From contig JADCRB010000018.1 in the NCBI GenBank assembly GCA_021464245.1, positions 1,590,213 through 1,654,212 on the forward strand: a stretch of 64,000 nt of DNA. Direction: 5' to 3'. Positions within the stretch are counted from its first letter, which is position 1; every line of letters starts with the position of its first letter. The stretch comes from Carallia brachiata. Taxonomy: Eukaryota; Streptophyta; Magnoliopsida; Malpighiales; Rhizophoraceae. The position numbers and the translations under genes were made by a program. Shown one piece after another: positions 49,124-60,700 of this stretch. Under the pieces are notes generated by a model, which had not been told where the DNA came from, did not search any database, and was given only the letters and a program-made list of their open reading frames with translations.

Positions 49124-51434
49124 CTCCATTTTAGAAACGGTTTCAATCTTAATCAAAGACGGATCAGGGGGAGTCGGAGCTATTGGTGGCTGGTTAGTCT
49201 CTTTGAACCGAAGAACCTTTTAAGCTATTAGATGCTTCAAGTAGGCTTTGAAGTTAATTATCCATGTTTTATAAGGTAGCTCTCGCAAAGGAGTATGCAT
49301 TACCTAATCTTTTATGTAATTTTTCACCCAGAAGTTGATGGCAACTATAAAACAATGCCATGCTTTCCTTTTTGATTTGATAACATGATGGAGAGATGAT
49401 TATTGACATAATTGTCTAAATTGATTATAGTTTATGTTTTAAATTTTATCCTAGACGTATTCTAGACGAGGATCATAATTAGCTTAATTTGAGGATGCAC
49501 ATGTTGATATTCTTGCTAAACTTGCGAACTAAACAAGTTCAAAAGATGCATCCAATTATCCAAATAAGCAACGATATATATCACAAAAATTGTGTGATAA
49601 AACATCTGAAATTTATAATTATAGAAATAAGTCTTTTATTTTTTTAGTACCGTTAACTAAGAAAGGAAAAATATTGATAATTTTTTTTATAGTTGTAAAT
49701 TTTAAGGTATTTTACGATATAATTTTTGTAATATATATTCTTACTATTATGAAAATACTTGTTGGCATAGTAAATCCTTTATTTTGGACAAAACCGACTA
49801 CACCCCAATCCATTCATCTTTCAACCCCGAATGTACGGATGACCTTTAAGAGATGAGCGAGCATAAACCTGTGGGATGATGGCTGTATTTACAAAAATTT
49901 ATATGAACAAAAACGAGAAGAGTAGAATATGTAGAGCCATACTCACTAGGTTTAACACAAACTATTGATTTTAAGTCTAAAATCCTGGCCAAAAAAAAGG
50001 TAGAGACTTCATATGGGTCAAGTGGCTCACAACCTAGCCAGGTTTGGCAGGTTTGGGCCATTTCAGGACAGAGCCCATAGTTTTGGAATTTTCATTATTT
50101 TTTTAAAATTTCACTTTTAAAAAAAAAATTAAAATTTTTATTTTACTTGTTTTGGAATTTTTTGTAATTTTTTCAGCCTGTTTGATAAAAAAATTCAGAT
50201 TTTTTTTACTTTTTCAATTTTTTTACACTTTTAAATTTTTTAGAAATATCACGTTATTAAAATAATGAAATGACATCTGACAAGATGTTTGACTGTGCAT
50301 CACATGGTCAGTTTTAACAATTAATTAATAGCAATAGACAAAAACATATAACAGTGTAAAACGATTGGATCAATTTTAACGTAAAAAAAACAAAAAAAAG
50401 TCTATAATTAACGTAAAGGTCAAAGTCAGACAAAAAAATGATTAATGCCTGTCATATACGTTGCCTACACGTCGGTTGAGCATCTTAGTCATGCAATCAT
50501 GGATGAGCTGCAATAATGGAGGACAAGGTGGGTGACGAGTTGTTCCATGGAATCCACACATTTTCTTTTCATTGCCATCCTCCTCCTCACTGTCACCATC
50601 ATCCCCTTCAAAGAGGTTGTTGGTGTTTAACTATTTATGACTGTAATAATATCTCGTGAACCCACAAACCCTGATTTTGAAATGCTTGAAAGAGTTTGAG
50701 GAAGATCCATCCCTTAACTTAATGCATTGATAATGATATGGCAAGTTGAAGAACACAAAATTATATTAAGGACCCATGTGGCCCTTTACCTATTTTTGAG
50801 GGCAGGGTAGTTAATTGTGATCATGCTCTTGACCTTAAATCACATACACGTATGCATGTCTATTGGGCCCACTATAGGCTTAAATTTGGGCCACAAAAAA
50901 AGAGTAACCTAGATAGTGGTCCCCCCGGCTTAATTTTAGGTCCAAAAGACAGCTATGAGAGCCCGTAGAATCCACTTGAGTAAAAATAAAATCCAATTTA
51001 GGTTAGACCAAAAAAAAAAAAAAATCCAATTTAGGCCAATGGGTAATTCTGGATGGCATGCTATTTAAAGCCATTCAAACTAACTGATATTGATATGGTT
51101 GGTAAATCTCCAGTTAGCATAATCGACTTGGCATGTGCATTCCATGGCTATATATGTAGGAAAATGTTAGGTTTCTCGAGACAAGGGATTAAAAAAATAA
51201 CTTTTTTAGAGTTTAGGAATTTAGGTATAGAATTTGGGATATAAACTTTAAAATTTATGGCAATATCATTGAAATTTATATTTTAAATTTTTTTAAAAAT
51301 AATAATAAAATAATAAAATATTAATTGAGCCGCAACTCGGTATACTACCTCGGTAAATCTAGTCATGCCCATATAAGTATTATAGTTGGATTCCACTTGC
51401 CTGGCAACTAACAAAATAATGTACTTAATCAAAT
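49124..51434. other. Gene-free region downstream of the kelch gene
   Basis: Contains the kelch 3' UTR, then AT-rich sequence. At 50547-50630 a 27-codon frame (MESTHFLFIAILLLTVTIIP...) reads like a secretion signal and is followed by a stop. It could be the first exon of a lost secreted-protein gene or chance. Nothing else is recognised. Confidence 0.4.
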
Positions 51435-51442
51435 GGTAGAAT

Positions 51443-52113
51443 CATAGTTTTAAAAACCGGACCGGTTATTAAACCGGTAAGAAGACTGAGTTAGTGGTTT
51501 AACGGTACAACCGGAAAACCGGCGGTTGAACACGGACGGCAATTTGATTTGATAAAATAATAATTAATACTTATAATTTTTCATTTTTTAATAACAAACA
51601 ATGAGTATAATCATAAAAAATAGAATATGAGTCTACTTAAATTTAAAATAAAATTAAAATATAAGATATTTATGATAATTTTTTAATTAAATAAATTAAT
51701 AAAGTATAAATATCAAAAATAAAATATTATAATACTATTAATCGATATTCATATCTAAATAAATATTATAGAGTCAATATATAATTCACAAATATTACAT
51801 TTTTAATTAATATAAATAAGTATTATTTATTCTCATTTTTAATCCAAAAAAATAAATAAAACGACGTCGTTTTGATCAAGATGACCTGTTACCGGTTCAC
51901 TGGTCCGACCGGCCGGTTCACCGGTTTTGGAGTTACCGGTTTTTCGGTCCGACCGGCCGGTTCACCGGTTTTCCGGTCCGACCGGCCGGTTCACCAGTTT
52001 TCGGACGGTTCATTTCCTATTCCGATTTTTATCAGAGAATCGGACCGGTCCGACCTCCGGTTCACCAGTTTTCCAGTCCGACCGGCTGGTCCGGTCCGGT
52101 TTTTAAAACTATG
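51443..52113. mobile_element. Non-autonomous hAT-type transposon with CCGGT repeats (671 bp)
   Basis: The first 20 bases, CATAGTTTTAAAAACCGGAC, and the 3 following bases CGG are matched exactly in reverse complement at the other end, giving a 23-bp perfect terminal inverted repeat. An exact 8-bp target duplication GGTAGAAT flanks it (51435-51442 and 52114-52121). Together these are diagnostic of a hAT-superfamily element that inserted fairly recently. The interior has no transposase. The right arm (about 51890-52085) contains several near-tandem copies of a unit with GGTCCGACCGGCCGGTTCAC, while the core is AT-rich. Confidence 0.9.
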
Positions 52114-52121
52114 GGTAGAAT

Positions 52122-52163
52122 ACTTACTCATTGGACATGGATAACTTGACATAGCACTAGTTC

Positions 52164-52195
<32 letters not shown>

Positions 52196-53070
52196 TTAGT
52201 TGAAGTGGGAAGAGAAATTTAACTATAAAGAAGACTTGGGGTTATATGGTCCAAATTCCCCCCCCCCCCCCTTTCAAATTTTCAACTCGTTGGTCAACCT
52301 AATGGTTACATACTATTAATATAGTTTATGTATGACTGCAAGTCCTAACTCAAACAGTCAGTAACCTCTATGGCCAAGGGCATGGTATAAATTCTATCCT
52401 TGCCATCCCTCTTCTCTGCTCTTGTACGGGCACCAGCTCTCCCCTAGACACACCAAAAAAAAAAAAAAAAAGTAGTTTAACTATGACTCTTTGAATATTT
52501 TGGAAATGTTTTTTTTATCTCAGAGTGAATAATTTAAGTTCTTCACAATCTTGAAAGAAGATATGGGATGAGGTTTTTATTTCCTTTGATATACTGAACA
52601 ACAAAATCAGTACGCACTAAACCATTACACAAAAACGTATCCTGAATCAAGATAGGAAAACACAAAAGGTAAAGTCTCTGCAGGAATTTCTAATAAGCCT
52701 GGTTTCCACAGTATTTAGCAAATAAAGCTAGACTCAGCTCATTAATAAGTGGAGATTTTTCTTCTTTAATAACTTTACTGCTAATCATTTTCACTTCCTT
52801 TTTCTCTCGAGAAACATTTCCAAGTGTCACTCTCAACGGAAATAGAAAACTGTAAAAATGAGAAATGATAGTCTTTGTCTCAAGTCAACTTATTCTTCCA
52901 TGTAAAAAATTCAATTGAATATTGAATTATTGTTCCCACGAACCTAATAATATCTATACTGCTATAAGTGCATTCCACTAAGCAATCAATAGTTTGTCGG
53001 GTTGATTCTTACATCTAAACTTCTGTTCGGAATCCAAAACTTTCAGTTCATTAATTGCAAACGAAAACCA
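52122..53070. other. Spacer with microsatellites
   Basis: A TTA-type microsatellite (52163-52195) and a C14 run (52258-52271) stand out. The rest is AT-rich without recognisable genes. Confidence 0.45.
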
Positions 53071-53071
53071 A

Positions 53072-53490
53072 CCCTCTGTTTGGATGACTGTAAGAATTTC
53101 ATTGGAAAGAAAATAATGTAATCCAACAAAATTTCACTTGTTTGGCAAAAGTTAAGAAACTTGTGAGAAATTAATAAACGTACTCTTCATTTGTCAACAT
53201 CAACATTTTATCGTAGAAAAAAGAAATTATATAATTAAAAAAATAAAATTACTTAAATACTCAATCTCCTCATCTCTACCAAGATGAGTAATTTTGTAAT
53301 TTTAAATATATAATTATCTTTTTCATCACTTTTTTTATACAATTTAAATATATTAATTTACTTTCTAATAATTTACTTTCTCACATTTTCCTATTTATCT
53401 AAATAACGGATTCATTCACTTTTCTTTATTATAACTTTATTTTCTAACAATTTTCTTTCTGACCAAAATCTCACAATCCAAATCCAAACA
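53072..53490. mobile_element. Probable MITE (TGTTTGGAT ends)
   Basis: The left end CTGTTTGGATGACTGTAAG and the right end, reversed as GTGTTTGGATTTGGATTGTG, share TGTTTGGAT as short inverted repeats around an AT-rich core. No exact target duplication was found, so boundaries are approximate. Confidence 0.4.
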
Positions 53491-53496
53491 CACTTA

Positions 53497-53763
53497 TGTG
53501 TTTGGTGTGCAAGAGGAAAAGAGAGAAGGAAAAAATTGTAATCATTATCATTTTTTTTTCACACTTTCTTTCTCCTAACTTTTTACACTTATTCAAATAA
53601 CTTATTTTTCTCACTATTTTTTCTCTTACAAATTACTATTTATTTTTTTTTATCATACTTTCTTTTTCCTATCTTTTTTTACTGCTCTAAATAACTTTAT
53701 TTTCTTTCTACTTTCTTTTCCTTTCTCCTTGTTTTCCCACATTTCCTCTCACTCCAAACACCT
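53497..53763. mobile_element. Probable MITE (GTGTTTGG ends)
   Basis: It starts TGTGTTTGGTGTGCAAGAGG and ends, in reverse complement, GGTGTTTGGAGTGAGAGG, so about 18 terminal bases match with few differences. The interior is TTTCT-rich. It lies directly next to the preceding element; the end sequence resembles the insert at 20064-20313. Confidence 0.5.
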
Positions 53764-56700
53764 AAAAAAGTTTGCGATTGTCTTAACAAAAATCCTAGCA
53801 AATGATCAAATCATCATTCCATTACTTTCTGAATTTATTATTTTTGGCGTTGTAAAATGGGTATATTAGAGTGTACCCTAAAAATTCCTCTAAAAAGATT
53901 GCACTGAATTACGATATGAAGTAAATTTATCTATTTATATCAAACATGTAAAGAAATAAACTCTATAAAATCAGTAAATACTATCATATCATATCGTTCG
54001 CAATCTTGTAAGATAGTGTATATTTGGCTACCACTTAATTGACAGAGAGTTGACCGCGTGATTACTCATACATGAGCGAGACTTTTACCAGATCAAGCAC
54101 ACAAGCGGATTTTGGAATTTATTTTTGGTGTATGCTTGTTACACGTTTAAAACAGAACCAAATATGTTAGCACATCAAATATGTCTCCATCTAACATTGT
54201 AGTTGTGGGTTTCCTTAAACATGCTCTTCTCACATGCAGACACATTATTTGTGTGTGTGTGTGAGAGAGAGACTGCATAGACGAATACTAGCAAAAATTA
54301 TGACAAAAGCACAAGAGTAGTGGTAGCCATGTGCCTGCCAGTTGAATCTGACACGGCATTTTTCAGTTCCTGCATTTGTAATTGTGCCCTTCTCCTTCTC
54401 CTACATCGTTATTGTTATTATTATTATTTTTTTAGTGGTTTAAAATGCAATGAAATCTTGTAAACACAAGTCAAAATTCGATGTTTGTACCTCCTTTTTT
54501 TTTTCTTTTCTTTTGTTTTTTTTTTTTAAGTTTCTCGATCACCAACTTGCCCCATTCAATCAAATTTCTCTCCCTCTCTCTTTTGTTGAGTAAAATCTTG
54601 ATCACATAAAATCATTTGTATATGCATGGCATCAACAGGGGATTTGCGACGACGACCCCAAGTTTGCTCCCCGTCCCTCCCATCTCGTCCCCCTATCATT
54701 TTCCCCATCAATATAAATGAAAAACCATGTGGAGGATGCCTCAGCTGTAGTGGTCTCCCTGTCAATGTTTTGTATAATCTTTTTAAAGGTAATTTTTTTT
54801 CCTTTTTTTGAAAAGAAATAATGGTGATGTTTTATATAATCCGTTTTTTTTTTGTTACAAGGGAACCTAAAAAATGAAAAAAAAAATAATAAGATAATTA
54901 AAATTCGAACACAAAAATAAACAATTTATAAAATCTAAATAATTTTTTTTGTCTGTCGATACTAAAATTCAAATCTAATTATTAAAATTAATAGTTTAAC
55001 CCTCTACTACTAGACCACGTTGTTAGTCACATAATCTAACCTCTATACATTAGTGTTTAATATAAAATACAAATTCATTGCAATACAACATCCTAGAGCT
55101 GGCATACACCTGCTAAAAACTGCAAGTAATTTGACAATATTCTAGATCACTAGCTTTAATTAAAAAAAAAAAAAAAAAGATCGTTGGAGCCTTTCATAAA
55201 AACTTGACTTGATCTTTACATGGAATCAAAGCGTCAATTGTTTGTTGGGTAGACGTTTTCCTCCCTAGTAAAACGTGGCATCACTTTCTGAGCCACAACA
55301 ACAAAAGTTACTGGGGACAAAAACTAATTGAACTATGACGAAGAAAGGTAACGGAAATTAGGTAAAATAAAAACTTCACTCAGTGAAATTTCTTCAATTT
55401 TATGCAAATCTCATCACACTGCTGTAAATCTTTTACCTAATAAAGGTTGTAAATCTCATCACAATGTTGTAAATCTTTTACCTAATAAAGGTTGCTCCAA
55501 ATCTCCAACTTCCTTAGTCGTTTGATGTGTTTTTCTTCTTACAAGGCCAAACGAAAAACATTAGCGTAACTATAGAACAAAAAATCTTTCTTGGCTATGT
55601 GCCAACAAGTGGTCAAAGCAACAAAACAGTGGAAATTGCCAATTCTATAATAATAACAAAATTGTTATAGAGATAGGAGGATTGGACATGAATTGTAGAA
55701 ACCACCTGACAAATATAAAATTATAAACGTTAAATATAGTTTTTACAATTTTTTATACAATAATTAACTATTATAATTAAATGAGATGGACCCATATCTA
55801 TTGTTATTTCCATTTCCTCTGTAATGTAATTCATTTATATAATAATCTCCAAAATGTGCAAAGTTGGTCATTTAATAAAGGTGAATCCTATAGTTTTAAT
55901 CAACCATATCATTAGATAATCAAAATGCTTGGTACTTGGCCCATGATGTGTTTAACAACTGGCATTTTGTAGAGGCAAGAGGATAACCTGACGCGAGTGG
56001 CAAATGTGTAACATGGGAGGAAGGGAAAGGAAGGAGCAAAGGCAAACATTAGAACCGAAGATTTTGATGGGTGATTGTGGAAAAAACGAAATTTGTAGCT
56101 TCGCAGGTGTTTGAGAGAGGAGAGTCACGCTTCTGTGGTTTAAATGGTTAAAAGTAATTTAAAATTATATAAAAAATTATAAATTTAAATTTTGTAAGAA
56201 TAATTATCTAGTTGATTTGTTCTTTTTCTTTTGATATAAAATTACAATATTTTTAAATAAAATTAAGTAAAAATGTTTTTTTTTTCAAAAAAAAAAAAAA
56301 AAAGAGAAAAGAGAGACTGAAATTTTGGGGATTGAGGTGATATGAGAAAAATGCTATTTTTCTTCCATATCAGATAAGAGTTCAGTTAGTGTACACATGG
56401 TGGTATTTAAATGGTATACATATAAAATATATTTTTTATAACGAATTTGATTATTTTTATTCATAATATTTATTATTTTTATGACAAAAAATTACGTATT
56501 AATTTTTTATATTATATTTTATTAATTTTATTAAAAAATAAATAAAATTATTATAATATATATATTAAATATCACTATCAACGTAAAAATGTCAAACATT
56601 TTCCATCAGAAAAATACTATTTTTCTTCATCCATTCCACTCAGCCATTCTCTCGCTGACAAAAATCACGTGCCCATGCAGACAAGTCTTGACCCCCCAAC

Positions 56701-57543
56701 AAATTCATCTCACATGGATGGAGCCCAGAGGACATCTGCCCCACACACTTACATGCACACACCCACACACTCACATTCTCTCTCCTCCACCCCGCACTGT
56801 GTCCTACCAAAAAATAAAAAAATAAAAAAAACAAATGTATTCCAGATTATTTTTACTTCCACACCAGATTAGTTTAGAGAAACATGATATGACATTCCAA
56901 TCACTTCTGGCTGTTTTTGGATTTGTCCACGCAGGAAGCACGAGAAGAACATAACTCTTAACATATGCCCTTTTCTCTTCTTGGATCTGGAGAGAATCTC
57001 TGGCAGTTCTGCGTTGGTATTAGTATCTTATAAGCAACTGCAGCAGTTGTTGCAGATTACTGCTGTGCACATTCTGCATATGAATATTGCAGTAAGTGCT
57101 AAGTATTGGGGGGCCCCCCTGCTTTCTATTTTGGCTTCTCTTACATTGAAGTCTGGTATGTTCTGTGAGAGAGCATTTTAAGGTATCTTTTAGTTTCATG
57201 TACTGATAAAGATTGAATCTTGGTTTATTGTTGGATGTGTCCCTTTTCCTTGATTGTTGCAAAAGTTTGAGACTTTTGGTGGAATTGGGGGAGAATCCAA
57301 AATGGGCAGTGATTTCTTTGGAGGAAAAGTTGTGGGATTGTGATTTTGATTGCTAGATGACAATTTTGGATGTTGTGGGACTTTAGTACAGGCCCAGGGA
57401 TTCTTTGTTTTTGAGCCCTAATTACTGGAAATGGGTGGGTTGGTATAAGAGTTTCCTTGGATATCCCCTTCTTATCTGGTTCTTATTGTTGATGACATCC
57501 TAGAAGGAGAAGAAGCAATACAGTGGGTGGGCCCCAAAAAAGA
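53764..57543. other. Gene-free region upstream of LONGIFOLIA
   Basis: AT-rich, with an antisense SINE relic at about 54945-55022 whose end matches the complement of the SINE A box. Short frames near 54626 and 56589 carry no recognisable domains. The last kilobase, from about 56900, is less AT-rich and probably holds promoter and leader of the gene at 57769. Confidence 0.4.
55404..55493 (+). repeat. 45-bp direct tandem duplication
   Basis: Two adjacent copies of a 45-bp unit (beginning AAATCTCATCACA and ending CCTAATAAAGGTTG) differ at only a few bases. No function is apparent. Confidence 0.75.
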
Positions 57544-57587
57544 AAGGACAAATCAAGTTCCCATGAAGGACAAATCAAGTTCCCATC
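57544..57587 (+). repeat. 22-bp tandem duplication in the LONGIFOLIA leader region
   Basis: AAGGACAAATCAAGTTCCCA occurs twice in a row with a 22-bp period, about 200 bases upstream of the start codon. It may lie in the 5' leader. Function unknown. Confidence 0.75.
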
Positions 57588-57768
57588 TTTGAACCATAAA
57601 TTGGAGTTTTTACCTATAAAGATTTCTTGATTTGTTTAGGCAAAGAATTTCTCTGACATCAGATCAAAACATACTACTGGAGAGACAGATTCACATTTTG
57701 ATGGAGGTGGTGGCCTGAAAGGTCACTGTTGTCTGGCCTGGAATTCCATTAGTAGAATAGGAAAGGAG

Positions 57769-60700
57769 ATGGCTGCAAAGCTTTTACATTCTCTGGCAGA
57801 TGATAATCCAGATTTTCAAAAGCAAATAGGATGCATGACAGGGATTTTTCAACTCTTTGATCGCCACCATGTCCTCACCAGTAGGCGACTCAGCCAAAGG
57901 AGGCTTCCTCCAGGTAATTCTAATTTATAATTATCGCTTGTTTTGCTGGTGAATCTTGATCGTGTCATGATTATTTGGTGCCTATTATATGTTGGTTGTT
58001 CCATTTTTGATTAACTAATTATTCCCAAAAGCAAATTCGCTTGGTTAGAAGTCACTGCCATTGGTCTTTTATCTGCTGTCAGAAGCAATTTAAATAGTTT
58101 ATTTTCTTGGAAAACGCAGTACCTTTTGAAGGTATTTTCCCAAAGTTATAGTCAATGTGCTATCTCCGTTAATTATGCTTTATTTGTTGTTGTGTATATG
58201 CGAGTAAATGAAGATATAGCTGTATATATAGCGTTTACATGAATGGGAGTTCTCTTGAGATACGGCCAATGGTCCGATTCAACTGTCTTTTAGCTGGGTA
58301 TTGGTGCTTACGGTCAAAATCCTCGCATTACTGGTGCTAAAAGAAGTACATCAAAAAGTTGTATGTACAAATCAGATTTAAATTCTTGAAGGTTTTCCTG
58401 GATAATTAGAGTTTCAAGAACCTAAACCATAGCTACAGTTTTCTGATTTTATGTACCCAGAAACAAAAGGCTATCATTGTTTACAGTTGTCTCAATACGA
58501 AGCCATTATTTTGGTTTGCTTGTGCCTTAGTCATCTTTTTATCATTATTATGCTGCTGATGCATCAGCATTAATGTAGGTGATCTGCACTTGAGAAATGG
58601 CAGCTCAGAAACCGAATCTGGCAGTGGATACCATCAAAATACAGCAGTTGTAAGAATTCTAGATCCCATTTTCCCTTTTTCCTCACTAGTTCTTGAAGTC
58701 TAATATCATCAAAATTCCTCAGAGTTGTGTTCAAACAAGTCACTGCCTTAGATTTTTTTTTTTTCCTCACTCAGTGATAAATTGTGGCTAATGCATGTAT
58801 ATTTAACAAATCTTGAGTTTCAATGTCACAAATCCTTCAATGATTCTAAGTAGTCATTTCCTTTCGCCTAAAAAGCGATGCTCAAGCTTGTCTCTTGTTT
58901 TGTCCTTGACCTGATATGTCATCGCTTTTGCATCCAGTTTCCATGCTTTCTCCAGCCATAATATGGAGGTACTAAGCCATTTCTGCCTTTTGCACACAGG
59001 AAATGAATGTAAACCGTTATCTGACTGAGAAGCATAGAATTTCAACAGAGTCATCGAGAGCATCTTTTTCATCATCTTGTTCATCCTTGTCCTCTTTGGA
59101 CTACAACAGAACATCTCTGCAAGAGCCCTCTATCGTTGATAGAATGGCTTTTGCTGAAACTACCTCAAGTGACACTGTTGTACCTCGGCCAATTACATCT
59201 CCACATTTAGGGCGGCAATCTCTTGATCTTCGAGATGTTGTCAAGGATTCTATTTACAGAGATGCTAGAGGCCTGTCTGTCAAAAGTATGGGGAAAGAGG
59301 AAGCAATTGGCCAGGCAGTGAAGCATAAAGATTCTCCCAGGCCGTTGCAACTGTCTAATCCAGTGGATGGATCTGATGGAGCTGGGAGCAACAGGAAGCA
59401 AAATGTTTCTGTTGATCTCGAGGAGTCTCTTAGAGTTCTTTCCAGACTTAAAGAAGCACCTTGGTATTATAGTGAAAAAGGACGACCGATCATCATATGA
59501 TTCGAAAGATGAATGGCATGCAATTTCAAGAGATGCTCCTCGCTTTTCTTATGATGGGAGAGAGATAAATCGCTCATCTTTTGAATCACGAGATACCATC
59601 AAAGCCACTCTTAAGCTGAAAGAGCTGCCCAGACTTTCACTGGATGGTAGAGAAATTTCAATGCGAAATGCCAACTCTAGTTCAAAATTAAATACCCTGC
59701 TAAAGATTTGCATGATTTTGGAAAATCAAATGAGGTCTATGATCTACAGCAAAAGCGGCCTCCTTGTGTGGTTGCCAAGTTGATGGGCTTGGAAGCATTG
59801 CCAGATTCTGCATCAATTGGTAATAGTCACCTAGGCCTGACCAGGATCTCTGCCGGTGAACATGATGATTCCTTCACAAGTTCATCAAAGAAAAAGGATT
59901 TAGACAGGCCAATACAAACTCCAAACTCACGAAGAAGAACAATGAAAGAGCCTGTATCACCACGGTGGAGAAACCGTGATCTGGTTATGAAACCTTTTCC
60001 ACGATTGCCGATTGAACCAGCACCATGGAAGCAGCTGGATAATAGTCAAGGTTCTCAAAAAGCAGCTTTGAAGCCACCGAAAACTGCAGCAAAGGCACCA
60101 AGTTCTTTTCCTTCTGTCTACAGTGAGATTGAAAAAAGATTGAAAGATCTCGAGTTCGAACAGTCTGGAAGGGATCTTAGAGCTCTTAAACAGATTCTGG
60201 AATCAATGCAGGCTAAGGGGCTCTTAAAAATTGCAAAAGAAGAACAAGGGTCAAACTTTGAGACTCCAAGAGATTATGAACCAAAATGTAGTAGCCCCAG
60301 CAACAAACTGAGATTGCCAAGCCGACAAAATCAGCGTAACAGTCTGGTTAGCACTTCCACAAGTAAGGGCTCTGATTCTTTGAGGCCCTATGAATCTCCA
60401 ATTGTGATCATGAAGCCGGCAAAACTGATTGAGAAATCTGGCATGACTCCTCGCTCTGTAGTTCCATTTAATGGGCTTCCCGGTCTTAATGAGATTACCA
60501 CTAGAAAGGGATCACTAAGTAACTGGACCACAAATCATCAAGCTCCTAGAAGCAGTCAAAGTGGTTCTTCTGTGAACTCCAGTGACAAAAGAACTAGTGT
60601 CAGGAGTCTGAAATCTACTCAATCCTCTACAAGGTCCCAACAATTGTTGAAAGAAAGCTCAGCAGGCTATGTCAAAAACTCTGGATCTGTAAGCCCGAGA

